Source: an uncultured bacterium
Lineage (GTDB): Bacteria; Patescibacteriota; Minisyncoccia; Phycocordibacterales; Phycocordibacteraceae
DNA length: 34,372 nt
Reading direction: 5' to 3'
NCBI GenBank assembly: GCA_943914435.1
Contig: CALUBY010000003.1
Coordinates: 1-34,372, forward strand
Shown: piece after piece, positions 8,413-16,104 of the stretch
Layout of the letters: each line of letters begins with the position of its first letter
Position numbering within the stretch: position 1 is the stretch's first letter
Program-made: the position numbers and the translations under genes
The notes under the pieces: model-generated
What the model was told of the DNA's origin: nothing
Databases searched by the model: none
What the model saw: the letters and a program-made list of their open reading frames with translations, nothing else

Positions 8413-9411
8413 ATGACATCACTTCCAGACATAGCAGAGCGGCTGCTTGCGCCCGGTAAGGGCATCCTTGCAGCAGACGAGAGCAATACCTCAGCAGACG
8501 AAAAGCGTCTCAAAAATCACGGTATTGAAACAGGTCCCGAGATGCGGCGGGTGTTTCGCGACCTTCTTCTTGCGACCCCGGGTATCGAAACGTTTCTAAC
8601 CGGAGTCATATTGTATGAGGAGACCCTTACGCAGAAGGCATCTGACGGCACTCCGTTCCCTGAGCTTCTTATAAAACAGGGGATTATACCGGGCATTAAG
8701 GTTGATCAGGGTCTTGAGCCTCTCCCTGATAGTCCCGACGAATCAATCACAAAAGGCTTGCTTGGTCTCCCTGAGCGTCTTCAAGAATATCGGGCAACAT
8801 ACGGAACAGGGTTTACGAAATGGCGTGCCGTTATAACCATTGATGGAGACAGGCTTCCCACATCAGCCGCCATTGTTGAAAATGCAAAACGACTTGCAAC
8901 GTATGCGTGTGAGGTGCAGAAAGCAGGAATGGTTCCTATGCTTGAGCCCGAGGTTCTCTTGCAGGGTACGCATAGCAGACTCCGTGCTCGTGCAGTGATT
9001 GAACAGACCATGCGGGTGCTGTTCGATACCTTAAATGAGCAGTGTGCAGATTTGAACGGCATCATCATAAAGACCTCAATGGTGCTTTCTGGAAGTGAGA
9101 GCGGACGCATGGATACTCCCGAGGAAGTGGCAGAAGACACGCTCGGGGCACTTATGGAGACGGTTCCGGCTGACGTTGCGGGCATCGTGTTCCTTTCTGG
9201 AGGACAGTCGCCCGAGCAAGCAACCGATAATCTTGCGGCCATAACGCGTCTCGCTCGTGAAAAGAATGCTCCATGGCCCCTAACGTTTAGTTATGCACGC
9301 GCTCTTCAAGAGGATGCGCTTACCGTCTGGGGAGGGAAAGAAGAGAACCTGCCGGCAGCACGTGAGGCGCTCCTTGCTCGCCTTAAGAAAGTGTGCGACG
9401 CGCTGCACTAA
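8413..9411 (+). CDS. fba: Class I fructose-bisphosphate aldolase
   Basis: This 332-residue protein is a class I (Schiff-base) aldolase of the type shared with eukaryotes. It interconverts fructose-1,6-bisphosphate with dihydroxyacetone phosphate and glyceraldehyde-3-phosphate. GKGILAADES lies at 15-24, KVDQG at 96-100, Lys136 is in TKWRAV, and MLEPE is at 176-180. The Schiff-base lysine is Lys220 in IIIKTSMVLSG. FLSGGQSPEQAT and FSYARALQ near the end bind phosphate. No metal-binding class II motifs are present. It follows a divergent promoter region shared with the PfkB gene, and a pilin-like gene begins 9 bases after its stop. Confidence 0.96.
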   Translation: MTSLPDIAERLLAPGKGILAADESNTSADEKRLKNHGIETGPEMRRVFRDLLLATPGIETFLTGVILYEETLTQKASDGTPFPELLIKQGIIPGIKVDQGLEPLPDSPDESITKGLLGLPERLQEYRATYGTGFTKWRAVITIDGDRLPTSAAIVENAKRLATYACEVQKAGMVPMLEPEVLLQGTHSRLRARAVIEQTMRVLFDTLNEQCADLNGIIIKTSMVLSGSESGRMDTPEEVAEDTLGALMETVPADVAGIVFLSGGQSPEQATDNLAAITRLAREKNAPWPLTFSYARALQEDALTVWGGKEENLPAAREALLARLKKVCDALH

Positions 9412-9419
9412 CATCACTC

Positions 9420-9926
9420 ATGAGGGGTTTGAAGACTCAGAAAGAAAAAGGCTTTACGTTAATCGAGCTTCTTGTAGTCATCGCCATCATTGGTATTCTC
9501 TCGTCGGTGGTGCTCTCAAGTCTTGCGACGGCACGTGAAAGGGCACGTGACGCGAGGCGTCTACAAGATATTCAGACCATACGCCAAGCTCTACTGTTCT
9601 ATGCAAATGATAATGCCGGCTCGTATCCAAATATAAACGCTGCACAGGGTACTGTTTCGAACTGGACCTATTTTAAAGAGGTGATGGTGGGCGGTGGGTA
9701 CCTTAGTCAAATGCCCGAAGACCCTATTGGAAAGGGTGTATACGAATATGTGTATGAAGGAGGTTCGAGTGTGAACTATGGTTGCACCGGACCATATAAC
9801 GGGACCCCTATTGTGTACGCACGTACGCTCGAAACGGGTCCCAGAACACCGGCTGATGTTTGCGATGGTAATTACGCAACGCGTGCAGCAGAAGGGTTTG
9901 CAAATGGGTACCTTATCGGGATGTAG
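9420..9926 (+). CDS. Type IV pilin-like protein (prepilin)
   Basis: This 168-residue protein starts with a short basic leader, MRGLKTQKEKG, followed by FTLIELLVVIAIIGILSS. This is the type III signal recognised by prepilin peptidase, with Gly at -1 and Glu at mature position 5. The hydrophobic N-terminal helix continues into a charged stretch (TARERARDARR) typical of pilins and pseudopilins. The globular part contains two Cys residues (near GCTGP and DVCDG). The start at 9420 is chosen because a GTG further upstream would lengthen the leader and overlap the aldolase gene. A second pilin-like gene follows 80 bases downstream. Confidence 0.9.
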   Translation: MRGLKTQKEKGFTLIELLVVIAIIGILSSVVLSSLATARERARDARRLQDIQTIRQALLFYANDNAGSYPNINAAQGTVSNWTYFKEVMVGGGYLSQMPEDPIGKGVYEYVYEGGSSVNYGCTGPYNGTPIVYARTLETGPRTPADVCDGNYATRAAEGFANGYLIGM

Positions 9927-10006
9927 GTATCGGTCCGTCCATCAAAAAATCTAGGAGCCTGTGTATAGGTGAGGGAAGGAGGTATTTCGTAGGGTAGGGT
10001 ATATAC

Positions 10007-10525
10007 ATGAACGCACCAGAAATGAATCTCCCCGGAACGAGTACTCGTACTTCTCGAGGGTTCACCTTGATTGAGCTTCTTATTGTTATTGCCATCATCG
10101 GCATTCTTTCCGCTATTGTGCTTGTGTCGGTAAATATTGCGCAGCTAAAGGCACGAGACTCAAAGCGCACGGGCGACGTTGAGCAGGTCGTTAAAGCACT
10201 CGAGCTCTATCACAGCGATAATGGTGTCTATCCGACACATGGAGGCACTCAGTATGGGTGTACGTCGGCAAACTGTCTTTCAGTTTTGACCGATGAACTC
10301 GTTCCGACCTATCTCCCTTCTATTCCGGTTGATCCAAAAGAAGGGAATTCCTCGTCAGGATACCGATATTGTCGAGCAGATCCTCCAAACCAGGGGTATC
10401 AGATTATCGTGCGACTTGAAGAGAATTCAACCTATTGTACGGTGCGTACCCCATCAGGTATTACTGGCCCCGGAACCTCATGCTGGACGATAAACGGCGT
10501 GCCTGACTTCCCGTACTGCGACTAG
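10007..10525 (+). CDS. Type IV pilin-like protein (prepilin)
   Basis: This 172-residue prepilin has an 18-residue leader ending in SRG, then FTLIELLIVIAIIGILSAIV and a charged helix (AQLKARDSKRTGDVEQ). The periplasmic or external head has six Cys residues (GCTSANC, YRYC, TYC, SCW, FPYC), so disulfide bonds are likely. It differs from the neighbouring pilin in its head, so the two are probably distinct subunits (major or minor pilins, or pseudopilins) rather than recent copies. The ATG directly follows TATATAC; whether that or the TAGGGT just upstream is the -10 element is unclear. No pilus assembly genes lie in the window. Confidence 0.9.
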   Translation: MNAPEMNLPGTSTRTSRGFTLIELLIVIAIIGILSAIVLVSVNIAQLKARDSKRTGDVEQVVKALELYHSDNGVYPTHGGTQYGCTSANCLSVLTDELVPTYLPSIPVDPKEGNSSSGYRYCRADPPNQGYQIIVRLEENSTYCTVRTPSGITGPGTSCWTINGVPDFPYCD

Positions 10526-10550
10526 TCTTGCCTCAAACAGCGTTTTCGGG

Positions 10551-10556
10551 CATACT
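10551..10556 (+). promoter_or_regulatory. -10 element of the bL25 gene
   Basis: CATACT ends 9 bases before the ATG at 10566, matching the short spacing at other promoters in the window. Confidence 0.45.
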
Positions 10557-10565
10557 CCCTTCACT

Positions 10566-11204
10566 ATGCAGCACACTCTACCGGTCTCCGTTCGCACCCT
10601 TATTGGTAAAAGTTCCGTTACTCTCAAAGATGAGGGCGCTCTTCCAGCGGTCGTCTATGGACCGAAGCAGGAGGCTATTTCTATTACGGTTCCTCTTCTT
10701 GAATTCGAGGCACTTCTTCGTCACGGGGGAGAATCAGCGCTTATCGAGCTTCAGGGTCTTGAGAAGCCAATGCAGGTGCTTATTCACGATATTGATCGTG
10801 ATCCCGTAACGCACACGCCACGCCACGCAGATTTCTACGCGGTTGTTAAGGGTGCAAAGGTTACGGTATCAGTATCCCTCTCATTCATTGGTGAGTCTCC
10901 GGCTGTTAAGGCGGGAGCAAACCTCGTAAAGGTGCTCCATGAGGTTGAGATTGAATCTGATCCTTCAAATCTTCCTTCAGAGCTTGAGATTGATATTTCG
11001 GTACTCGCTGCTATGGGTGATCAGATTGTCGTCTCTGACCTTAAGGCACCGGCAGGTGTTGAAATTCTTACGGGAGGCGAGGAAGTGGTCGCACTCGTAC
11101 AGGCCGTCGAAGAGGAGTCTGAGGAAGACACCGCAGCACCCGACATGGATGCTATTGAGGTAGAGAAGAAGGGTAAGGGTGAGGACGACGAGGCAGACGC
11201 GTAA
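10566..11204 (+). CDS. rplY: 50S ribosomal protein bL25, long CTC form
   Basis: This 212-residue protein is the two-domain (CTC/TL5) form of bL25, which binds 5S rRNA. The N-terminal domain has the family pattern LKDEGALPAVVYGP (about 21-34) and HDIDRDPVTHTPRHADFY (about 74-91). The C-terminal beta domain begins near VSVSLSFIGESPAVK and includes SNLPSELEIDIS. The tail (from about residue 183) is acidic and mixed with lysine, as in many CTC proteins. A strong terminator follows directly, so it is likely a single-gene transcript. Confidence 0.93.
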   Translation: MQHTLPVSVRTLIGKSSVTLKDEGALPAVVYGPKQEAISITVPLLEFEALLRHGGESALIELQGLEKPMQVLIHDIDRDPVTHTPRHADFYAVVKGAKVTVSVSLSFIGESPAVKAGANLVKVLHEVEIESDPSNLPSELEIDISVLAAMGDQIVVSDLKAPAGVEILTGGEEVVALVQAVEEESEEDTAAPDMDAIEVEKKGKGEDDEADA

Positions 11205-11220
11205 TCCTCAGTCTTCATGA

Positions 11221-11257
11221 AAATACCGCTCGCGCGTAAGCGCGAGCGGTATTTTTC
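11221..11257 (+). terminator. Rho-independent terminator after rplY
   Basis: A 15-bp perfect stem, AAATACCGCTCGCGC (11221-11235) with its complement at 11240-11254, encloses a GTAA loop and ends in a T-run. The next promoter begins four bases later. Confidence 0.9.
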
Positions 11258-11260
11258 GTC

Positions 11261-11269
11261 TGGTATACT
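11261..11269 (+). promoter_or_regulatory. Extended -10 element of the transglycosylase gene
   Basis: TGG-TATACT lies right after the rplY terminator and ends 10 bases before the ATG at 11280. It decides the start of the downstream gene, because an in-frame ATG at 11217 would lie upstream of the promoter. Confidence 0.65.
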
Positions 11270-11279
11270 ACTAGTTCAT

Positions 11280-12611
11280 ATGAAGCGTCTCATACTTGTT
11301 CTTGCTCTGGCTACGTTCCTTATTTCCGCTCCAACCACGCTTATTGCGCAGGAGCTTACGGGTGCTGAGCGTGCGGAACTTGAAAGCCAGCTTGCGAAGC
11401 TTGAGAGGGAAATGAAACAGACTCAGGCAACTATCGACGGTCTGACGGCAGAAGGCGACTCACTAAAGCGAGATATCGCTATCTTGGATGGAGAAATTAA
11501 GAAGGCGAAGCTGCAGGTGCAAAGCACCGAGCTTGAAATAAAGGCTCTTTCTGCAGGTATCGTGGTCCATGGCCGCACTATTGGTACGTTGTCTGACAAG
11601 ATGATACGTGAGCAGGAATCCCTTGCGCAGATACTTCGCCGCACCGACGCTATTGATGACGTGACTCTGGTGGAGGCTGTTCTTTCAAACGGAGACCTTT
11701 CTGATGTGTTTGGGGACCTTGATACCTTTGCTTCCATAAAGCAGGCCATGCGGGTTTCATTTGAAGAACTCCGTGCTACCCGCCTAGAGACTGAGCGCGA
11801 AAAGGCGGGTCTTGAAGGACAGCGTACCAATCAGGAGATTCTCCGATCTGCCTTGGTTCTTGACCAGCGTAAGGTTGAAGAAAAGGAAGCAGAAAAGAAA
11901 AAGCTTCTTGCAGACACGCAGGGTGAGGAAAGCATGTATCGCCAATTGCATTCGGTACAGCAGCAGACTGCTGCACAGATTCGAGCAAAGCTCTTCCCGT
12001 TGCGTGATACCGAGGGTATTCAGTTTGGGGATGCGGTGCGCTATGCCCAGCAGGCGTCCCGAATAAGTGGCGTACGTCCGGCGATGATTCTTGCCATCCT
12101 TTCGCAGGAATCAGACCTTGGAAAGAACGTGGGACAGTGCCTTATTACGAATCTTCAGACAGGAGACGGAAAAGGTAAGAACACAGGTACGCCGTTCCCA
12201 GGCACCATGAAAGTGCCTCGCGATACCGTCCCATTTGAGCGTCTTATGAAGGCCGCAGGACGCGATTGGGCAGCAACACCGATATCGTGCCCCCTTCCTG
12301 GAGGATACGGAGGAGCTATGGGGCCAACGCAGTTTATCCCTTCCACCTGGGAGATGTACGAGGGACGTATCAAGTCTGCACTTGGCGTTGCTGCTGCTGA
12401 CCCGTGGAATGCTCTCCATGCCATTACCGCAACTGGTCTCTATCTTTCAGACGGAGGAGCGGCAGGGGGAAGTTATACTGCAGAGCACACCGCGGCCGCT
12501 AAGTATTACGCAGGAGGCAACTGGGCTACGTCAGGTCAGGGGTATGCAAACAGTGTTATGAGCAAAGCCGCTGCCTTCCAGAAGGATATTGATTTCCTGG
12601 GCGCGAACTAG
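11280..12611 (+). CDS. Secreted coiled-coil lytic transglycosylase-like protein
   Basis: This 443-residue protein starts with a signal peptide (MKRLILVLALATFLISAPTTLIA). A long coiled coil rich in Glu, Lys and Leu follows to about residue 245, of the kind seen in PcsB/EnvC-type cell-wall hydrolases. The C-terminal domain has the lytic transglycosylase pattern: ILSQESDLG with the likely catalytic Glu277, then GAMGPTQFIPSTW near residue 345, as in SLT/MltB-type enzymes. It probably cleaves peptidoglycan glycan strands outside the membrane, with the coiled coil acting in control or positioning; that role is inference. Two Cys in the catalytic domain (VGQCL, ISCPL) could form a disulfide. Confidence 0.88.
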   Translation: MKRLILVLALATFLISAPTTLIAQELTGAERAELESQLAKLEREMKQTQATIDGLTAEGDSLKRDIAILDGEIKKAKLQVQSTELEIKALSAGIVVHGRTIGTLSDKMIREQESLAQILRRTDAIDDVTLVEAVLSNGDLSDVFGDLDTFASIKQAMRVSFEELRATRLETEREKAGLEGQRTNQEILRSALVLDQRKVEEKEAEKKKLLADTQGEESMYRQLHSVQQQTAAQIRAKLFPLRDTEGIQFGDAVRYAQQASRISGVRPAMILAILSQESDLGKNVGQCLITNLQTGDGKGKNTGTPFPGTMKVPRDTVPFERLMKAAGRDWAATPISCPLPGGYGGAMGPTQFIPSTWEMYEGRIKSALGVAAADPWNALHAITATGLYLSDGGAAGGSYTAEHTAAAKYYAGGNWATSGQGYANSVMSKAAAFQKDIDFLGAN

Positions 12612-12635
12612 CCATTTGCCTCGGTCCCCGGCCTC

Positions 12636-12644
12636 TGCTATAGT
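12636..12644 (+). promoter_or_regulatory. Extended -10 element of the bL31 gene
   Basis: TGC-TATAGT ends 9 bases before the ATG at 12654. Confidence 0.55.
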
Positions 12645-12653
12645 TTCGAAGCA

Positions 12654-12911
12654 ATGAAGAAAGACATCCACCCAGCCGATTACCGCCAGGTCCTCTTTGA
12701 GGATATGTCGTCCGGTGCTCAGTTCCTCGTCGGTTCTACTATCCGTACGTCGGAAACAGGAACGTTCGAAGGAAAGGAATACCCAAAGTACGTCATCGAA
12801 ATTTCGAGCGCATCACATCCGTTTTATACCGGAGAGGATCGCACTCTCGACAAGACCGGTCGCGTTGAGCGCTTCAAGCAGCGCGTCGCAGCCGCAAAGT
12901 CAGGCAAGTAA
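12654..12911 (+). CDS. rpmE2: 50S ribosomal protein bL31, type B
   Basis: This 85-residue protein matches bL31: the start MKKDIHPADYRQVLFED, the central VIEISSASHPFYTG, and the end GRVERFKQR. The CxxC zinc residues of type A bL31 are absent, which makes it the zinc-free type B form. It has its own promoter and terminator and so appears to be a single-gene unit between the transglycosylase and prfA. Confidence 0.95.
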   Translation: MKKDIHPADYRQVLFEDMSSGAQFLVGSTIRTSETGTFEGKEYPKYVIEISSASHPFYTGEDRTLDKTGRVERFKQRVAAAKSGK

Positions 12912-12922
12912 CGCACGAAGAG

Positions 12923-12961
12923 GAAAGCAGCGAGGACCCTTGTGTCCTCGCTGCTTTCTTT
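12923..12961 (+). terminator. Rho-independent terminator after rpmE2
   Basis: A 15-bp perfect stem, GAAAGCAGCGAGGAC (12923-12937) with its complement at 12944-12958, encloses a 6-base loop and is followed by TTT. Confidence 0.88.
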
Positions 12962-13004
12962 ATCTGCCGTTTCTCTGCACCTCACGTACATCGTTTATAT
13001 TCTC

Positions 13005-13013
13005 TGATACAGT
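13005..13013 (+). promoter_or_regulatory. Extended -10 element of prfA
   Basis: TGA-TACAGT ends 11 bases before the ATG at 13025. The same TGATACAGT string occurs in the promoter at 26003-26011. Confidence 0.5.
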
Positions 13014-13024
13014 TACATCAATCT

Positions 13025-13981
13025 ATGATCGAATACTCGCCCGAATTCAAGCAAAACCACAATACCGCATACCTTGCGGAGGAGTTTGAGCGTCTCGAGC
13101 GTGAGCGTGCTGAAGGAAAAGAGGCTGCAGGGGACGATGCGGTGCTTCTTGAAATGCTTTCTGAGGATCTTGAGAGAATTGATGCACGACAGAAAGAGAT
13201 TTTGGAAGAGATTGAGCGCATTGTGGCAAAAGACAAGGAAGAAGAAGCTGCAGCCAAGGCAATTGTGCTCGAGTTTCGAGCAGGTGCCGGGGGTGACGAG
13301 GCAACGCTTTTCGCAAGCGAGCTACGAGACATGTATTTGAAGTATGCAGAAGAAAAGGGCTGGCGGGTGCAGGTCATCGATGACCTGACGCTTGAAATCC
13401 TTGGTGCGAAAGCATATGAAGCACTCAAGTATGAGACCGGCGTGCATAGGGTGCAGCGCGTCCCTTTGACAGAGAAGTCGGGACGTATTCACACGTCGAC
13501 CGCATCGGTGGCGGCACTTCCTATTCGTGCCAAGCCAAAGTTTGTCGTGGACATGAGTGATATTGATATGGAATTTTCACGCAGTGGAGGTGCTGGTGGA
13601 CAGAACGTGAACAAGGTGGAGAGTGCAGTGCGCCTTATTCACCGACCTACGGGAATTGATGTGCGTTCGACGAGTGAACGGTCTCAGCTCAATAACCGTA
13701 TTAAGGCTCTTGAAATCCTTTCCGCGAAGCTTGAGACCCTTCATGAAGAACAGGAAGCAAAAAAGCACGCTGAGCTTAGAAGTGGTCAGATTGGAACGGG
13801 GGATCGTTCTGAAAAGATTCGCACCTATAACTTCTTGCAGGACCGGGTGACGGACCATCGCCTAAAAGAAAGCTGGCACAATTTGCCTAAAATCATGATG
13901 GGCGGCATAGAACCTATCGTTGAGGCCCTACAAACTGCCGCCGAGCAGGGAGGTGTGGGTGCTGCTACGGATGAGGACTAA
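13025..13981 (+). CDS. prfA: Peptide chain release factor 1
   Basis: This 318-residue class I release factor frees finished peptides at UAA and UAG codons. The catalytic GGQ loop is SGGAGGQNVNK, with GGQ at 191-193. The codon-reading tripeptide is P147-L148-T149, in VPLTEKSGRIHTS. This fits the PxT signature of RF1; RF2 would have SPF. RAGAGGDEATLFA (85-97) is also RF1-like. The protein is somewhat shorter than E. coli RF1 (about 360) because of a shorter N-terminal helical domain. Its specificity matters because no gene in this window ends in TGA. Confidence 0.96.
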   Translation: MIEYSPEFKQNHNTAYLAEEFERLERERAEGKEAAGDDAVLLEMLSEDLERIDARQKEILEEIERIVAKDKEEEAAAKAIVLEFRAGAGGDEATLFASELRDMYLKYAEEKGWRVQVIDDLTLEILGAKAYEALKYETGVHRVQRVPLTEKSGRIHTSTASVAALPIRAKPKFVVDMSDIDMEFSRSGGAGGQNVNKVESAVRLIHRPTGIDVRSTSERSQLNNRIKALEILSAKLETLHEEQEAKKHAELRSGQIGTGDRSEKIRTYNFLQDRVTDHRLKESWHNLPKIMMGGIEPIVEALQTAAEQGGVGAATDED

Positions 13982-14046
13982 TCAGGCTTTCTCGGGCTCT
14001 GGCTTTGGCAGAGCCGCCTTGGACCATTGTATGGCGGAAATACGTG

Positions 14047-14055
14047 TGATAGAGT
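14047..14055 (+). promoter_or_regulatory. Extended -10 element of rpsB
   Basis: TGA-TAGAGT ends 9 bases before the ATG at 14065. The intervening GGGGA could alternatively act as a weak ribosome binding site if transcription starts further upstream. Confidence 0.45.
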
Positions 14056-14064
14056 GGGGAAATC

Positions 14065-14784
14065 ATGACTGAAGCACCAGAAACCAAGACCCCGTCTCAG
14101 AGCGGGCCAGGCGTTGAGCGTCTTTTCGGCGCCGGCGCCCATTTCGCGCAGGTAAAGAGCCGTCGTCACCCGACGATGCGTCCGTTTGTTCTCGGTGCGA
14201 AGTCGAACCTTGAAATCTTCGACCTACAGAAGTCCAACGACCAGCTCGCAAAGGCAAAGGAAGTTATGGCTGCTCTCGCTCGCGATGGAAAGATTATCCT
14301 TATGGTTGGAGGCAAGCGTGAGGCATCTGACGCCGTAAAGTCAGTTGGAAAGCGTCTTGGTGTTCCGTACATCGCAGGTCGTTGGCTCGGAGGTACTCTC
14401 ACTAACTTCACGGAGATTAAGAAGCGTATTGATCGCCTTGCTGACCTTAGTGCAAAGCGTGAGAGTGGTGAACTTGCAAAGCTCTACACCAAGCTTGAGC
14501 GCGTGAAGATTGATCGAGAAATCGACAAACTTACTCTCCGCCTTTCAGGAGCAACCACTCTTCCACGCCGTCCTGACGCGATGATTATTGTTGACACTCG
14601 TCACGAGTCTCATGCATCTCGTGAGGCCCGAGCACTCGGTATTCCGGTTATCGGCATCATGAGCTCTGACTGTGATCTTAAGGATGCTGCGTATCCGATT
14701 GTGCTTAACGACGCATCTCGCGACGTTATCGCACTTGTGCTTGGAGAGCTCGCTACAGCATACGAAGCGGGCCTCAAAGGGTAG
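14065..14784 (+). CDS. rpsB: 30S ribosomal protein uS2
   Basis: This 239-residue protein is uS2. Recognisable segments are GAHFAQVKSRRHPTMRPFVLG, IIDL-type NLEIFDLQKS, the central AGRWLGGTLTNF, and the C-terminal RRPDAMIIVDTRHESHASREARALGIPVIGI. Length and order match the family. It precedes tsf, the usual bacterial order, but an unusually long and foldable spacer of 206 bases separates them. Confidence 0.97.
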   Translation: MTEAPETKTPSQSGPGVERLFGAGAHFAQVKSRRHPTMRPFVLGAKSNLEIFDLQKSNDQLAKAKEVMAALARDGKIILMVGGKREASDAVKSVGKRLGVPYIAGRWLGGTLTNFTEIKKRIDRLADLSAKRESGELAKLYTKLERVKIDREIDKLTLRLSGATTLPRRPDAMIIVDTRHESHASREARALGIPVIGIMSSDCDLKDAAYPIVLNDASRDVIALVLGELATAYEAGLKG

Positions 14785-14797
14785 GTAGTAGGAGGCG

Positions 14798-14966
14798 GTC
14801 TTGTTCTCTAACGAAGACGGGAGGAATGTGCTCGCAGCCGCGGAGGGAGACGGGCCGGTACTGTTTCAGTCGATTTTCGAGAGGCGTTAAGAAACAGTCC
14901 GGGGTGCCCGTCTCGTGAGCAGCGAGAGCAGTATTCCGGACGGCGAGCATCATCAGTTTGAATACT
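14798..14966 (+). ncRNA. Strongly foldable rpsB-tsf spacer, candidate structured RNA
   Basis: The 206-base spacer has three hairpins. H1: GTCTTGTT (14798-14805) pairs with AACgAAGAC (14810-14818) around a 4-base loop. H2: GAGACGGGC (14847-14855) pairs with GCCCGTCTC (14906-14914), then CGG with CCG and ACTGTTTC (14860-14867) with GAAACAGT (14891-14898). An outer helix TGCTCGC (14829-14835) with GTGAGCA (14915-14921) leaves an 11-base bulge on one side. H3: AGTATTC (14930-14936) pairs with GAATACT (14960-14966). There is no T-run, so it is not an ordinary terminator. It could be a cis-regulator of tsf, an mRNA processing or stability element, or a separate small RNA. It matches no RNA class that I recognise. 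Confidence 0.45.
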
Positions 14967-14974
14967 TAGTACTC

Positions 14975-14980
14975 TATAAA
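14975..14980 (+). promoter_or_regulatory. Possible -10 element of tsf
   Basis: TATAAA ends 10 bases before the ATG at 14991, matching the spacing seen elsewhere, so tsf may also be transcribed apart from rpsB. Confidence 0.4.
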
Positions 14981-14990
14981 AATCACTACC

Positions 14991-15572
14991 ATGGAACTAT
15001 CTCTTGATACCGTTAAAATTCTCCGCGACAAAACCGGCGTTTCTATCATGCAGTGCCGCAAGGCTCTTGAGGAAGCGGAAGGAGACATGGCTAAGGCTGA
15101 GGTTATCCTTAAGAAGCGCTCAGGGGCTGCTGCTGACAAGGTTGCTGATCGTGAGCTTGCCGCAGGTGCTATTGGCTCCTACGTGCATGACGGTGTGGTT
15201 GGTGCCATGGTCCTCCTTTCGTCAGAGACGGACTTCGTATCAAAGAATCAGGAGTTTATAGACCTTGCTCGTGCGATTGCTATGCATGTTGCTGCTTCAA
15301 ATCCAGCGTTCCTCACGAGCGATGAGATTAATGAAAGCGCGAAGACTGCGGCTATGGCAATCTTTACAGAGGAGGTTAAGGACAAGCCTGCTGACATGCA
15401 GGAGAAGATTCTCGAAGGAAAGATGTCCTCATACTTCAAAGACCAGGTACTTATGGATCAGCCGTACATTCGCGATGATTCAAAGACCATCAGAGACTTG
15501 CTTGCAGAAGCATCACACAAGTTTGGTGAGCGTGTAGAGATTTCGAAGTTCGCACGTTTCTCCGCACGGTAG
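14991..15572 (+). CDS. tsf: Translation elongation factor Ts
   Basis: This 193-residue protein is EF-Ts, the nucleotide exchange factor for EF-Tu. The N-terminal UBA-like domain has VKILRDKTGVSIMQCRKAL. The core has the signature SSETDFVSKNQEF, whose TDFV segment contacts EF-Tu. The length is close to the short form found in Thermus and well below the 283 residues of E. coli, with only one core subdomain clearly visible. A G/C-rich hairpin without a T-run (stem 15583-15589 with 15609-15615) follows the stop. Confidence 0.95.
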   Translation: MELSLDTVKILRDKTGVSIMQCRKALEEAEGDMAKAEVILKKRSGAAADKVADRELAAGAIGSYVHDGVVGAMVLLSSETDFVSKNQEFIDLARAIAMHVAASNPAFLTSDEINESAKTAAMAIFTEEVKDKPADMQEKILEGKMSSYFKDQVLMDQPYIRDDSKTIRDLLAEASHKFGERVEISKFARFSAR

Positions 15573-15582
15573 TTCCGTCTTA

Positions 15583-15615
15583 CGTTCGGCGTACGAGGAG
15601 GTACCTCACCGAACG
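15583..15615 (+). other. Hairpin between tsf and the next gene
   Basis: CGTTCGG (15583-15589) pairs with CCGAACG (15609-15615), and the loop contains the palindrome GAGGTACCTC. There is no T-run after it, so an attenuator or processing site is as likely as a terminator. Confidence 0.35.
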
Positions 15616-15624
15616 ACACTTCCT

Positions 15625-16059
15625 ATGCTGTATCTTATCCTCATCGCGGTCTCCCTCATTCTTCTTGGGGGTTTCCTCATGCTTACCGCTTTTGAGCGAG
15701 GAAGGGGGTTACGTATAGCGGGAGGTTGGCGAAATCGCTTTGATAAGCAGGTGGCACGTGCTTCTTTCATTATGCGTCACGTTGATTGGGGTGCATTCGT
15801 GAAGCACCTTATGGAAACCGTTACGGAACGGGTCCTCCATGATGTTGCGCATGCGGTGCTGCGTATTGTTCGTCGAACAGAACGTCTCCTTACGCGCACC
15901 GTTAAGAGTCTTCGAGAGCGACGAGGTCTACGTGCTCCGGAGTCTGAGGAGGGTGAGAAAGAGACGTTTCTTCAGAAGAGCGTTACTCGTGTGTGGACGA
16001 CTCTTCAGAGGGCTCGTGCCGCCTCGAGGAAGCCAGCGCGCTCAAAGAGAGAAGGGTAG
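15625..16059 (+). CDS. Small basic membrane-anchored protein, unknown function
   Basis: This 144-residue protein has one N-terminal membrane segment (about residues 2-22, LYLILIAVSLILLGGFLML). A strongly basic, mostly helical cytoplasmic or external region rich in Arg and Lys follows, ending in ASRKPARSKREG. There is no recognisable domain. It begins 52 bases after tsf and may be on the same transcript. The basic tail might bind nucleic acid, lipid head groups or cell wall; none of these can be shown from sequence. Codon use resembles its neighbours, which supports a real gene. Confidence 0.65.
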   Translation: MLYLILIAVSLILLGGFLMLTAFERGRGLRIAGGWRNRFDKQVARASFIMRHVDWGAFVKHLMETVTERVLHDVAHAVLRIVRRTERLLTRTVKSLRERRGLRAPESEEGEKETFLQKSVTRVWTTLQRARAASRKPARSKREG

Positions 16060-16079
16060 CGTATTCCGTAAGGATTACG

Positions 16080-16085
16080 TATACT
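16080..16085 (+). promoter_or_regulatory. -10 element of tRNA-Thr
   Basis: TATACT ends 19 bases before the tRNA 5' end, leaving a short 5' precursor for RNase P. Confidence 0.55.
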
Positions 16086-16104
16086 CAGAAGGTTCAGAAA
16101 AGAG

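Noticed and set aside
11217..11279. Longer start of the transglycosylase at 11217
   Set aside because: It would run through the rplY terminator and the promoter, and it hides the signal peptide that begins at 11280.
13995..14015. Hairpin GGCTCTG/CAGAGCC between prfA and rpsB as a terminator
   Set aside because: The stem is only 7 bp and there is no T-run, so the evidence is too weak to call it a terminator.
14785..14990. T-box, RNase P RNA, SRP RNA or tmRNA in the rpsB-tsf spacer
   Set aside because: I looked for their conserved core motifs and found none, so only an unclassified structured RNA is proposed.
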